This document shows positions 33,539-46,148 of a stretch of 64,000 nucleotides of DNA, piece by piece (position 1 is the stretch's first letter; the number at the start of each line of letters is the position of its first letter). The notes under the pieces were generated by a model, which was not told where the DNA came from, did no database searches, and saw only the letters and a list, made by a program, of their open reading frames with translations. The position numbers and the translations under genes are program-made. Origin of the DNA: Astrocystis sublimbata (lineage: Eukaryota > Ascomycota > Sordariomycetes > Xylariales > Xylariaceae); the NCBI GenBank assembly GCA_022453515.1, contig JAJNNY010000052.1, positions 1 to 64,000 on the forward strand. The letters run 5' to 3'.

Positions 33539-36500
33539 TCATCTCTTGACCGTCCATAACTCACGTGTCCAGCCCATCTCTCGCAGTTTCTTGCTGCTAG
33601 CGCCCACGCCCTTCTTGTCGGCATTAGCGACGGCCAGGGCTTTGCTGCAGTTGGCGAAGCCTTCTACAATCTCCTTCATCCGGCCCGCCTTCATCAGTAC
33701 CGCTGCCACATCTGCGTCTTTTCTGGCGATCACCGACGCCAATTCCATGCATTCCAGCAGGTTGTCTCGTGACAAGCTCATGCCTCCGAAATGGAGAACG
33801 CTCACGTATCCTATGATCGTCTCGGGTAGGTATGCATCCCGCAGATACGTGAAGTCTTCGTCTTCTGCAAACATCACCAGTCAGTTACACAAAGTCGCTC
33901 CTGTTACGGCCTGGGCATCGGCACAAACCTTGCACGCTTTCCAGGAGCCAGTTGTTGAGGATCGGCTGCATGAAACTCTTGATCTTCTTGATCTCATTTC
34001 CGACGTTACCCCAGAAATCTCTGCCTACTTCCTCCGTTGGACTGTGTCGTCTTCATGTTAGCAACTGCGTCGATGTGGATGGAGAAATAGAAGTCATAGA
34101 ACAGGTAGAGACATACTCCTGAGCCATGGCCGAGCTGGAGGCAATCGTTTCCATCGAGTCCAGTGCTCGGATGAGGCATTCCATCTCAAAATAATTCCTC
34201 GCTGCTGTGACTTGTTCTACAGTAAGTTCCTCCCCTTCCAAGGCCACAGGGACCGCGCCCGAGCGGATTTCGTCGAACCAGGAAGAGTCGTCGTCATCTG
34301 TGATCGCCACACCGGTTTTCCGTCTAAAGATGTCTGCGCAACGAACTCGCTCAGAAAGCGCCCGCGCCGCGTGGAGGTTAAACCCCTCTGTTGTCATGTC
34401 AGCAATCACAGCTCCGGATGCAGAGGTGTACCCGCTCATCTCTTACTTAAAAATCGCTTGTAAATAGCTGTACCAACTTCAAAGAATTGTTCCCAGAGGC
34501 CATCCGTCAAGAGAAACCACTCGAGCGACTGGATCAAGGACTCGTCGATGGGGTCCAGCAGCTCGGGTTCCTCGCCGAGGAAGTCCGGTTTGAGCTGTCG
34601 GCCGTACTTCAACGTCGGGGGCCGGTTTAGGAAAACATTCAATGCACCGAACGCAGGTACATCGTGTACCGGCAGCGGGTTCTGCTCCAGAAGTGACCAT
34701 GGTTGATACGCAATGAAACTCGCAGTGTTCATTTCTAACTTAGCCATGATCTTGAGCACGAGACTCCTGTTTTCCGGCACCACGCGAGTGATATTCCGAC
34801 TCAAGGTGAAGAAACCCCGGGCTTCTGGAAGTTTCGAACAATATAGGGGCATCAGGTCGGGTAGATCGGCCAACCGCAGAATGCTGACATATGTGGTGAC
34901 AACGTTGTCTTGGGCATTGCGACGATCGGCTTGCGTGAAGTCTTCGCCCCGGAGAGAATCGAGATGGGAGACCAGCAAGGATACGTGCGTCGCGACACGC
35001 AAACCATCAAAGTCGTTCATCGCGAAGAACTTGGGATCGTTTACGCGGACAGAAGTATCGTCGATCTCGGGTATGAGGTTGGAAGGTGCATTCTGGTTGG
35101 CGCGCTTCCCTAACACCACACCCAGCTCGTGCATGTACTGTGTCAGGTTGTTGGAGATGATGGCAGCCTGCAGGGCCTTGAACGGTGTCTTCGCTTCCGC
35201 AGTAGTTTTCGGGTTCGACTCAAGGGAGCTGATCAGACGCTCGCTCGAGGCTGAGTTATCTCCATGAAACTGCAGCGCGTTGAACGAGGGGAATGTTTGA
35301 TGAAGAGCAGCAGTCGAGTCCGGAGACGTCCGCTTCATGAGATATTCATCGAATTGTGCTCTTAATAGAGCATTGTAGTGGGCGAAGACAAAGTCATCCC
35401 AGCCCTGGCACACTTTTTCGACACTGGTGATGTCACCCGAAAGAATGCCATATACAGCGCGCTCGTAATCGTCGGTGCCACCTTGGCGAGCCAAGGCGAA
35501 ACAGGTCCGACGCCATAGGAGAGTGGAGAGAGGATTGGCCGAGAGCTGCTCTGCGTCCTCGCTCCTGGATAACGACATGGCGGACATGCTCACTGCTCGC
35601 CACACCTCGGTTCGTTCAACGCACCAATCCCTAATCTCGCCTAGGCTCCTACCGCGGCGGAGTAACTCGTGGCAACCAAGCCAGATAGCCCGTTCAAAGT
35701 ACTCGTCTTGCGGCTCGAGCTTGCGCCCTTGCCTTGTAGCCACATCTGGATCTAGCTGCGTCACTAAGGGGTTGGAGCCATTGACGTCAACTAGCTGGCC
35801 GGCGTCTGCGCTGGTCGGATCTAGGGGCCCCGTCCAGCTGTTTACGTTCTTTTGCACCTTGATGGCAGAGCGCGTGTGAAGCCAGCCGTACGCTATGATA
35901 TCGCCACGATCGGCCTGCTTCTGGTATTCTCGCACAAGGTCGTTGATGTCCGTCCGAGAATCGTCGGCACTCGCCTGTAGGCATTCGAGAATGGCCTTGC
36001 GCTCCTGGGCTATCGGATCTGACTCGAGGAACTCAGTCCAGAGTTCGGCGGTAGACTGAAAGCTGGCGATATCGCGACGGGCAGGCCGGAGGGAGTTGCG
36101 ACTGGAGTAGCGTAGGGGGAGGAGGCGGCGCAGTAGATCCCACACTTGAGCTTCCTGCTCCCAACGCTCTAGCTCAGCAGCCGAGGCGGCAGCTGAGGGC
36201 TGGTTGTCTATATCGTCGAGATCCATCGAGTCTTGGCTTGACGAGTCATCCGAGGGTCTCTGGCCGATGCTCGACGTGGAATTGAGCGCCTTGCGCAAAG
36301 CCTGGACCTTGCCTGTAGCATAGCGAAAGTATTTCTCGACCAAAGCGAAGACGTCGGCGCGTTTCTCACTCGCAGCTTTCTGAGATACGGCGAAATTGTC
36401 GAGGGCCTTGGCGAAGAGTTCGGCATCAGCGGCAAAAGCGGGCAGCGAAGTCGCGTCGGTTACTGGACAATGCTGCTGTTAGATGGCAACGTTTCTGTGT

Positions 36501-36598
36501 TGTGGGACAGTCGACGTACCTGGACTCATGGGCGCATCCGGCTCGTCTGGCCTGCTGTATTCGACACCAGCCATCCGCTGGGATCGCTGGGCCAGCAT
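33539..36598 (-). CDS. NUP84: nucleoporin Nup84/Nup107
   Basis: Alpha-helical scaffold nucleoporin of 934 aa, part of the Y-shaped Nup84 (Nup107-160) complex of the nuclear pore. Exons 36520-36598, 34447-36462, 34117-34387, 33929-34041 and 33539-33864 join in frame. Start at ATG 36598 (MLAQRSQRMAGV); the Met at codon 9 is an alternative. Recognised by length and family blocks: AIWLGCHELLRRGRSLGEIRDWC, the LLWRRTCFALA helix, GWDDFVFAHYNALLRAQFDEYL, and the C-terminal ARNYFEMECLIRALDSM with FMQPILNNWL. No catalytic site is expected. Essential housekeeping gene; the first exon is short (79 nt). Introns are 57-75 nt with good branch points. Confidence 0.85.
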
Positions 36599-39460
36599 AC
36601 TGCCGCAATGAAGTGAGGTCAGGTTCTGGATTCAATGCCTCGATTAAAGTATAGGACTGCCAGCCAGCATCTTTGACCGTGCTGTTGATTGGGAGGTTGC
36701 AGGCAGTTGGCCGCTAATTACCCACCCAGTCTTGTAGTTGGCTCTTTTTTTCAATGGCTGCTGGTGTCGGAATGAAACAATGCTTCTATCCCCGTCAATA
36801 AGCGGGGCGCACAGAAGAAAAGTAGAAGAATTTGGGACAGAAGTCAAGGTTCCAGGTCACAAGTTGTTGAAGTTAGACGTCGTTTGGGCTGGTTGCTGAA
36901 TTACTCATTTGTTGGTGCGAAAGATGCTTGCTGGGAAGGGAAACGCGGTTCCTGCACCAGAGGTGCAGACCCGCGATAGCTTATGGGTGGGGGCCACCTA
37001 CCTAGGTACCTGCCTAGCGCAATATCAGTATGGGTACACGGCCGGGGTTTAACTTACTGAGACTGAAATGCCCGTACCCGCCTGTGCCACAATGTGGCTA
37101 GTGCTAGCCCACTCTTGCCATAAAACTTTGCGCTCGTGATGAAGTCGCCTTCTTCTCTTCTCTTTTTCTCTTCACATAATGTCATCGGCATTCATCTTAG
37201 AGTCTCGGGATTAGCCTCTTTTCAATGCTTATCCAGGTCCATGAGGCCTCTTGCGCGCTCAATGATCGCCTAGATTAACTTCACGCTGCAAAAATGTTAC
37301 CTGATCGACTTGTCAGTTTGGGTCGACGTGCCTAAGTAGTTGTGAGACATGAATATGCTGTCAGCCTTTGTTTGCCCATGATTCTTGCTACATTCACATA
37401 GCCAATGGATCGCCGTAAGTCGCATGGAATATCCTACGAAGCTCGATCGTCTGAATGGATGTCTATATAAACGAATGTCTACTTGGTCCCTTCGGCACGT
37501 TGCTTCAGCTTCAACCGTAAGAGGCTGGGCTTGGGACAGCTCACTGTCGAGGCTGCCTCGCCGTTTTTCTGGTAAAACGCATCGCAGCATTCGTACAGGG
37601 CATCGACGAGATGCTCACACTTGGCCTTCGCCTGTGTCAGTCGCTGCACTTATGGTAAAATATCAGGCGCTGAGGCCATCAGCGCCTTTGGAATAGAGCT
37701 GAGGGTGAAATTACAAGACTCCGGAGCTTACCTGGTTGAACCCATTCTTCCCCAGACAGTCTATCTCAATCAGACACCAACCTCGCAATGGACAATGGAA
37801 GCCAAATCACCTTGTATAGCACATGCTCGGGGGTGGCAGGGTGGTTTCGACTGAAGGTCTTCTTGGAGGCCCTGGAGGGATTGTCAGGTTTATGTGCCGC
37901 AAACACCATATTCAGCGAGGTTGCGAACCATGCTGTCTGTGTCTTTCTGATCTGGATAGACTATGTGTGAGCTCGGAGAGTTACAAGGTATGATAGTATT
38001 GAATTACTGCAGTGATAAAAGGTAGGAATGGAGTAGGAGGTATTGGTCAATGAAGGGGTATCTTCGGATTATAGCTGTTCAACACTGCGGATGTCCCTTG
38101 CAGTTACAATGCTGTATAAGAGTGATTTGATCTTGAACAGATGCAAGAAGTTCTGTGACGAGCAATTGCTCAGGTGTGCACTGAGTAACAAGTGAACCCT
38201 GGCTCGCCTGGGAGCCTGCCTGGAATGATGTAATAGTGGAACTCTGCGTGCCCTTTGCCCTTACTCATACCGGTACTTGGCTGATGGCCTGGTAGGCATA
38301 TCTGTAGACCTCGACTTCTCATGGCTTTACAAAAGCTGAAGGCATATGAATAGTACCAAGGTGATTTAATAGCTTGCAAGTCTGAAAGATGCCGCTTTAA
38401 CATACCTTGCAGGTAGATACTACCAGGCAAGACATACCTCACGAGAGAAGTGCCAGTGTGCCACGGTTGACTTACATGCTTGCCAAAGAAGAAAGCAGAA
38501 TGGCATGCCTTTTAACCTACTTCGTTCGTACCTGTCGTGCCTTTCAATAGGTTGAGTCTGAGGTAAGGCAAGTAGGCTGTTCTATCCAAGTCCCCCGTGC
38601 ATGTATGGGGACCCTCCCGTTAGAATTACCTGCACGTCTTCTCGGAGACGACGACCTGTCGCCTATGGGAGTGCATCACAGCAGCCCCATAACTCCACAC
38701 CATTGAATACTACATCCAGTAGCGGACCTTTTTTCCCTTTTCTATCTGGTGTTGAAACCCTCCTACGTTCTTGTGCCTGCAAGGGCAACAACTCAAAAAC
38801 CCATTAAGCGAGCGATGATAAGTAAAGATACACAGGAAGACTGTGAGACAGACAGTGAAGAAGATAGGTAGCAGATCAAGGCAAGTAAAGCATGCAATCA
38901 CTTGTGCTCCATTACGTATGAGGTATCGTACCTGCCCTCCCTTCGGTACAAACTGTAGGTAAAGTACGTACCTTAGCCAATGGACCCTGGGTCTCGATAG
39001 GGCTAAGGATCTGCCCGCACATTCACGCTCCATTCACGACCCCCCACCAAGCCCACCTCCATCTATCTGACTTTCTAGGCGAGTAGGTACCAGCAGTTCG
39101 GCCCAGCATCGCACCTTCCAGCGCTACATACATGCCCATCACCCCGCTGCCCCACCATACATAAGGCAACACCTACCTCTGGAGTCCTACTACCAGCCGT
39201 AGCCTTGTGCCCTTCCGTTTCTTCCTACCCACCTTGGAAGCTGCCGTCATATCACTTCTTTTCACCAAGTACCGCAAAAACATCTCTTGCTAATTCACAG
39301 CAACACCACTTTGAATCTCCCATCGGCAGCCTTCTACCACCCAAGCCAAGTATATCTTTGGGCAGCTAGTCATCGCAAGCCCACCGCCTTCTGAACTTCT
39401 TCCTCTCTTTCTTGTTATTCACCACCCCACGCAACACCCCTTACTTACCACGTCCACACA
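36599..39460. other. long intergenic with SUMO upstream region
   Basis: About 2.9 kb between divergent Nup84 and SUMO genes. A CCTACCTAGGTACCTG run lies near 36997-37012, a motif scattered through the window. The last 250 bp before the SUMO ATG are CT-rich, as in highly transcribed fungal genes. ORFs at 37.3-38.8 kb have no features. Confidence 0.4.
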
Positions 39461-39910
39461 ATGTCTGGCGAGAACGAGTCGGGCTCCCCTGCGGGCGAGC
39501 GAGCCGAGGCCCCGGCCGGTGGCGAGCATCTGAACATCAAGGTCACCGACAACAACAACGAGGTCTTCTTCAAGATCAAGCGATCCACCAAGTTGGAGAA
39601 GTTGATGACGGCTTTCTGCGAGCGCCAAGGCAAGAACGTCGACTCGGTACGCTTCCTCTTCGAAGGGCAACGTGTGCAAAAGACCGACACACCGGACTCG
39701 GTGAGTTTTCCCCATTATCTGTCCTCTTTCTCGTGGTCGGGCCGAATCCCTATCCTTCACTCTCGGCTTCCCAATGCATACTACGTACGGAAATCACCTT
39801 GTGGTGAAGGCTTGCTCCTCATACTAATACCTAGTTTTGCTACGTAGCTCGAGATGCAGGATGGCGACACGCTAGAAGTCCACCAAGAGCAAGTCGGCGG
39901 CTGCTACTAA
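39461..39910 (+). CDS. SMT3: ubiquitin-like modifier SUMO
   Basis: SUMO of 100 aa, the small protein attached to lysines of nuclear proteins. Exons 39461-39700 and 39848-39910 are joined across a 147-nt intron. Marks: an acidic, flexible N-terminus, EHLNIKVTDNNNEVFFKIKRST, the core LEKLMTAFCERQGK and VRFLFEGQRV, TPDSLEMQDGDTLEVH, and the C-terminal QVGGCY. The processing protease would cut after Gly-Gly, removing Cys-Tyr. The very strong family match and conserved intron position after TPDS give high confidence. Confidence 0.95.
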
Positions 39911-41214
39911 GGTGCCCGCAACAGTTCGAAAACAAATTTCACCAGCCTTCTGTGGGGTGCTGCAACGTCCGGATTCTCTTGAGCCAATTCTGTGAAGCAA
40001 TCTCCGTTATAGACATGGTCCACCTTCGGTTCACGAAGAGACGATGAGTTGAAAGCATGGAGTTTGAGGGAATGGATCGATGGATGTTTACGGGATGGAT
40101 GGATGGATGATTGACGCGTGTTGAGGAGTTACAAAAAAGATCTTTTTTACTGGCGACTGTGATCTGAGACCTCCAGCAGGGCCACCGCCTGAGGCACGAT
40201 GCATGCGTGTGTCTGAGTCTACGCATCTTCGCACGTCTCGGGGCGTTGTCACCGGCCCCGGGGGTGGGGGACGTTTTCCATCTAGACGCTCATAACAGCC
40301 TTTGCAAATCCTGTCACGCAGACAGGGTTATCATGACATAACGTGGAGTTTCTAGTGCATTTCTTCAATCAGTCAATATCAACCGACTGACATAATCCCA
40401 CAATGCGTTCTTTTCTATCCATCCCATGCCACACGAGCTTCAAGTGCCACATGCTACTACTCATTTCGTGCGTGTTATTATTGTTACGTGAGATCAGGTG
40501 GCAAAATGCCCCCTCCAGGAGCATGGGGGGACAAACCCTCAAGCCTGAATCTCTTATTGGGACAGGCCCAAAGTTGAACCCTACATCTATATTACACCAA
40601 CTTACAAGCATCTTGCTTTCCACTGTATGCACCACTCCGTTGCGAAAACGAGCCGATGGCCGCCTGAAGTATGCAGGCAGGCCGGATGTGTAAGTAGGCA
40701 CCCAACGTATAATACATACTTACTATACATATACACACAGAATTTGTCTGCTTGCCGGCTATCAATCCGTACTCCGGGCGGCATAATAGATAGAGCCCGC
40801 CTGCCACGTCAGCGCGGCAAAATGAATGGTTTCTTCAATTCTGACAGGGAGGCAGATCACAAGTGGTGGTATAGCAACACGATGCGGCATGCAAGAGACG
40901 AAACGTAATTATAATTTCAAAGCCCGACAATACGATGAACGCCAAACGAGCAACCCACCCAGCCAGAGCAAGCAAGCAACCTTAGACTCCAAACCCTCCC
41001 GACCCCCATCTATCGTTCCTCGTCATGAGTCATGTATGACTCGTCATATGCCATGCCATGCCATACCTATCACTTCGTGTACTGTTACAGCAAGCCGGGT
41101 TTCCTTGTCTTCTCGTCTCTTCTCTCGCTGTCCTTATCCTATACTTTCTCCCTTGCGTCCAATCTGTCCACAGCTCCCTGCTTATCCTCCGAGCCATCAG
41201 CATCCCATCTAACC
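39911..41214. other. intergenic between convergent SUMO and LIM genes
   Basis: About 1.3 kb. It holds the SUMO 3' region with GGAT-rich repeats near 40090-40108 and a G-rich run at 40259-40271. ORFs are short and not gene-like. Confidence 0.4.
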
Positions 41215-44005
41215 TCACATCTTCAGCTCCATCGTCCGACACTTCGTACACAGCACCCTCGCCTTCTCGCCCTCGCCCACGGGGAAGATCTGTCCATCGT
41301 CGAACCCGCCGCCGCACGTGGCGCAGCGGAAGCACTCGTCGTGCCACTCGGCGCCGAGGGCCTTGACGTACTGGCCGAGCACGGCCGTCTTGCAGCGGCG
41401 GCACTTGGGGGCGCGGCGCTCCGTGCGCTTGGTCTGGCAGCCCACGCACCAGGCGTACCCGTCCTTCTCGATGTGCGTCATGCCGCGCTCGAAGGGGTCG
41501 CCGCACTCGGCGCAGAAGAAGTGCCCGTAGTGCCAGTGCTCGCCCAGCGCCACCACGTGCTCGCCCAGGATCGGCGTCTTGCAGTGCTTGCACTGCGGCG
41601 CGAACAGCTCGTGCCAGTCGAGGTGGCAGAAGAAGCGCATCCGCTCGTCGCCGTCCTCCGCCATCGTCTTGCCTGGCTCCTCCTCGAGCACCTCCCCCGC
41701 GGCCCGTCGGCGGATACGCTCGAGCCGCGCTTCGTAGAAGTGGTCCGGCTCCGGGCTGATCTCGAGCGCCTCGAGCCTGGTGCCGCACGTGTAGCACCGG
41801 AAGCATTGCGGATGGAAGCGTTCGGTGCCTCCGCTCAGAGCCACCACGCGGCCCTCGATCGGGTAGCGGCACTCGTGACAAACGGCGGTGGCGCGGTGCG
41901 ATACCGCCCCAGGCGCAGGAGACCAATGGCCCCTGGGGCGACCGGGGCTGGTCGCGGTATTGCGCGTGCGTGAGGCCGATCTTGGGTCTGGCAGAGGCCG
42001 GGCTGAGGGCTTGCTGGATGCTGCATCATCAGGCGTCACAATGACAGGGATGTTGGGCACGTTACCGCTATGGTTATCGTCGTCGTCGTCGTCACCCGGC
42101 AAGATGATGGTGGGCACGGGGGGACCCGCATCACCGGAGATGGCAATGGTAGGGACCGGAGGCGTGCCACCTGGCCCTGAGTTTATTTGAATGTCTGGGA
42201 CGGGCGCGGAACGATAGGATGACCGTGCGGCTGGCGACGCCGGCTTCGGAATATCCGGCGTACATACGATAGAAGGGATAGGCGGCTGCGGCTGCTGGTG
42301 TTGCGGACCTTGCGGCCCCGGGCGCTCTTTTGCGACCCCGAAAGGGACTCGGCGGGACTCGTCTGGTGTTGGTGAATCAGTAGCCGGCTCTTCCGGGGCT
42401 TTCCAGTTTTTGTCAAAGCTTACGATGGGACGCCCGGGGCTGTCGCTGACGGCAGACGGGGTGGGCAGTCTGGCGCTGCGGTCCGTGAGCCGCATGCTCG
42501 TCGCTTGCCGGATATCGTCGCTGCGGATCTCGACCCCATTCTTCCTGGGGATGTCTTGGGAGGAGCGAGGGGATTCGGCGAGATCGTTCTTGGTGTAGTT
42601 GGGGTTGCGCGATTGTGAGGGCGCATTCCTGTGTATCTCAGTTCGAGACACGAGCTTGGAAGGGCTGGTGGTCTCGCTGGCGTTCGGATCGCGAGATGGA
42701 CTGGCAGCGAACTGAACCTTGTTCGGGGAGCTCCTCGTCTTCAGACCGAGTGGTCGAGAGTGAGCAGGTAGCTGGGCTTGGCGCGAGCCGTGTTCCGCCG
42801 ATGTGGCGCTCTCGGGCTCCTCCCATATCTGATCTCCAGAGAATGGCTTCTGAATTTCGCCGCTGATATTGCGCTTCATGCTACTCCGACGCCGGCTGCT
42901 AGAGCCTCCACGAGCACTACCGCCGGTGCCGGCAGGGGTTTTCTGATTAATGGATCCCGTGGCAGGATCACGAGGCTGATCCAGGCTTCCCCGCTCACTA
43001 CCCGGAGGTGATCCTCTGTCACTGCCAGAAGAGCTCCCCGAGAATGAACGGAGAGAGTCCCGGGCCAGTCCCGTGGCACCAATGTCCTCACCATACCGAC
43101 CAACACTGGCTGTTCGGGCGTGGGCGTAGCTGTTCCGTCGCATGTGGGGTCGGTAGCGGTATGGTGCATCCGGTTCGGGGTCCTTGACACCGTGTTGATG
43201 TCTGTATACCAGCTCGGCAGCTTCGTCCAGTGCAGCATTGTACAAACGTGTTTCGTCGTCCTGTTCTGGTGCTCCCTTCTCGCCGTCTTCGACTTCGAGA
43301 GCATTCATGGCTTGATGGAGTGAGAATGCTTCCTCCTTCTCCATCCATCTCTGGCCCCGCTCGATGTAGGTAGCACTTGGCACCACTTCTGAAGGCTTGA
43401 GGGGTTCGACGGCGGGCATGGGTGGGAAATAGTCTCTGCCAGACGCAGTATTGACAGAGTAGCGGGAGGACACGCTGCCGGCGACCCTAGGGCGGGCACC
43501 TCGAGGTCTGGACAGGTCTGAGCCTGTTCTCTGATGGGACGACAGATCGGAGTCCGTCCTCTGATGGGTCGACATGCTGGAATCGGCCCTCTGACGATTA
43601 GACATGCTGGAATCGGCCCTCTGGCGGTTTGACATGCTCGAGTCTGCCCTTGGGTAGGTCGACAGGTCGGAGTCGGTTCTTTGGTGGCTGGCGGGGGTGT
43701 CGGAGCGAAGGGGGTCCTCGGCGATGGACGAGGGCGCGGGTGTGGGGAGCTGCTCGTTGGTGCCTACTCGAGACCTCATGGACGGGGGCGGAGGTCGAGC
43801 GCCGCCGGGACGCTTCGCACGGGTCTCGCGCAGGTTGGCGAGATAGGCGGCTGTACAAGGCCAAGAGGTCAGTAAGAGTCCGGGTCGGTCAGTGTTGGGC
43901 CAGGGCATCCGCACCAAATTGATCGTTGTTCATGTACGTGGGCGAAGGTGGAGTGACCTTCCTCTTGGACGAGGAGGCATCTTTGGGCTTCCCACGGTGC
44001 AGCAT
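41215..44005 (-). CDS. paxillin-like LIM domain protein
   Basis: Protein of 908 aa with a long disordered Pro/Ser-rich N-terminal part and three C-terminal LIM domains. Exon 1 is 43915-44005 (start MLHRGKPKDASS), exon 2 41215-43850, and the junction gives QFAAYLANLRETRAKRP, typical of this fungal family. LIM 1 starts CHECRYPIEGRVVAL, LIM 2 CKHCKTPILGEHVVAL and LIM 3 CRRCKTAVLGQYVKAL, each with the Cys/His zinc ladder. Relatives (Pxl1-like) act in Rho signalling and actin organisation at growth and septation sites. A six-unit 10-aa repeat at 43498-43677 lies in the disordered part. The domain-rich end is GC-rich, which creates long open frames on the other strand that are not genes. Confidence 0.85.
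43498..43677 (-). repeat. in-frame 30-bp tandem repeat, six units, in LIM gene
   Basis: Six successive 10-residue units of the form (T/A)DSxxSxxQR, with DSSMSNRQRA and TDSDLSSHQR as variants. Units are close at DNA level and in frame, so copy changes would keep the protein readable. Repeated Ser-Asp patches could be phosphorylated (inference). Confidence 0.8.
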
Positions 44006-45879
44006 GGTGAGCGTTGCAGACGCCGATACGTGATTCTAGGTTCTTTCTCCAGCACGAACTCAATAGGCAGGTAGGTGTGCAGGTATGAAGCTGGTGATGT
44101 TGGAGAGGCTTAGGAGGTCGGCGAGCGTGTCGAAGGTGAGGGTGTAAGTGACGGTGTAGGTAGGTGACAACGATGTTGGCGCTGCAGTCAGAGGCGCGCA
44201 ACAAGTATTTCAAGTTTCACCGTAAATCGGACTGCACGGTGATGTGTCACTGAATCAGGGCCGCTGATTGGCCGGGCCTGGTTCACGGCCGCAGAACGAA
44301 GCGGGAAATATCATGAATGGCTGGGGTTGGTTCATGCCGCATGTTGACATTCCACAAATGCGGGCTGTTGCTGGGGCAGCCGTCGACGTGGCCGCGCCTT
44401 GTCGTCAGTGGTTGCTGAGTCGGTACTAGTCGCACTCACTAGTGGCCCTCGGTGGCCCTTACGAGTACATGGGGTCTGATATAGGCGCACCTGCATGGAC
44501 CCTTCGAACCCTCTACCTACCTGTATCAGGTACTGCGCTGAAGACCCTCAACGTGCCTCATCTAGACTCAACAGAGCCTTAGCGCACCTACCTAAAGCAT
44601 TAAATCGCGTGCATTGGACCCTGATCCTGGACTTTGGCCCTGGAGGGGGGTCCGGGGGGGGCCAAGACGGGAGGCGCCAAGAGGGGTGGAGATGCTATCA
44701 GACAAAGAAAGCTGGGGGTGTGCTGATGCTGTAATATTAAGCGTTGACTACCCTTGCCACCACCAACTTGAACAATATTAATTATATTTACATAAATTGT
44801 CAAATCAAGCTGAGTAGTATCAAGATCATAAGCTTAACCCCTTTAACAAAACAAAACGACTCTGCTCTTGCTTATTTACTGCACAGACTGTGAAGGCGAA
44901 AGAGTATGATCGCAGACGGCGTCGGTGCTGACTTCTGTATCTAAGAACTGTTCGACGCCTGCCTTTTGACGAACTGGATTGGCGGCCAGTGACCAGGCTG
45001 AAGTCTAGTATGGCAATCACATTCTCGTCTCCGTATCAATTGCCCATTCTGGGGTGATTGGCCATGGGGACGATCGTGCCGACAATGGCTTTTACCTTCT
45101 GTCAGATGAAGGGTCGAAATTCATCGTGGTGTCTCTAAGAACCTCACTGCCGCTGATATCAATTCAAATGGGGATATTTGATTGAAAGACTCCAGCCTAA
45201 GGATTCGAAGCCCTACTTCTTGAGCCGGCTGACGTATGAAAGTACCAAGTCCTGGCGGGGAAGTACCTGGTCACGCAAAGACGCATCCCTCCACGCCGCC
45301 GCCACTTACATTGTCACGAGGAGTAGCTGTGGTGTTGCCCGCAGTACCCAACGACAATAAAGTGCCTACTTGTCCCTCCGCGTTGACTCGATCTCGATAA
45401 TGCCACTGTTTGTAGAATCGACCTTCCATATTCTACTATGTAGGTAGTCGCTGGAATTCTTTAATTCGGGCTGTTTATCGCCTGATCGTTCGCTTATCTG
45501 GATGTCACGAAATTCACATCAATCAAGCGCGAGACTGTTTCGGAGTCGAGTTCACTTTGCCCTGCGGGCGCACCATGACCGCAGGATTCATGCTGTGCTA
45601 CAGTCCTGCTAGCATACAGTCATACATTCCATTCTGCCTTGGGGTTGAGCCTGGTCACCCAGCCGTATTCCAGCACAGTATTCGAGACGGACATCCAATA
45701 TTAGCGACACCGAGATGGTAATACAATATCTGCCTACATCAGCTTTTGGAGGGCTAACCTTATTATATCTTTCTCATTCACGTCTTTACGCCTTATCTCT
45801 GTCAGATGCCAAAGTAACAGGAGCCTCGTGGCTACCTACCTAGGACCTATCTTGCAAGGGGCCTATTGTAGTGGTGGGA
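44006..45879. other. intergenic
   Basis: Upstream of the LIM gene, extending to the repeat at 45880. It contains the G-rich tract at 44642-44688 listed separately. No accepted gene. Confidence 0.4.
44642..44688 (+). other. G-run tract, possible G-quadruplex
   Basis: Runs of 6, 8, 3 and 4 G lie within 47 nt with short loops, which fits a G-quadruplex pattern on the plus strand. It lies in intergenic DNA about 640 bp upstream of the LIM gene start. Structure is predicted from sequence only. Confidence 0.4.
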
Positions 45880-46007
45880 TTGGCTAGGTACTTTATATAA
45901 GGACTGGGCGTTGCCCAGCTACTTAAGAGAAGCCCAGTAATCAATAAAATTGACATTTAGTCCCTACCCTACTGCTTGCCTGCTTGACTATGTGTGTATT
46001 TGAATAG
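45880..46007 (+). repeat. LTR-like repeat copy A
   Basis: This segment shares an ordered set of blocks with 48345-48484: TATATAA, a CTGGGCG block, a short inverted repeat, AGCCCAG, AATCAATAAAATTGACA, and the TTCCTTCACTCT end. TATA box, hairpin and poly-A-like signal in this order resemble the U3/R of a copia-type LTR. Divergence is clear, so it is a remnant or solo LTR at best. It sits just before the SAT4-type gene and may supply part of its promoter. Confidence 0.4.
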
Positions 46008-46072
46008 ATTCCTTCACTCTATTCCTTCACTTTATTCCTTCACTCTATTCCTTCACTTTATTCCTTCACTCT
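46008..46072 (+). repeat. 13-bp tandem repeat, five units
   Basis: Five perfect-length units alternating ATTCCTTCACTCT and ATTCCTTCACTTT (units 1, 3 and 5 versus 2 and 4). The same core, TTCCTTCACTCTGG, occurs once at the end of the related repeat at 48.47 kb, so the array probably arose by expansion of the repeat terminus. It ends about 77 bp before the ATG of the SAT4-type gene and is likely in its leader or promoter. Confidence 0.85.
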
Positions 46073-46148
46073 GGCGTCAACCCACCTGACCTACTCACTA
46101 CGGTGGTGAACGGAAAGCACACCCTCGGAGCATTCGGCAGCACTGAAG

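Noticed and set aside
41030..41973. Long ORFs of 298 aa (minus) and 313 aa (plus) over the LIM domains
   Set aside because: Shadow frames of the LIM coding exon; Arg- or Ala/Leu-rich, no domain, and the LIM frame has the Cys/His ladder.
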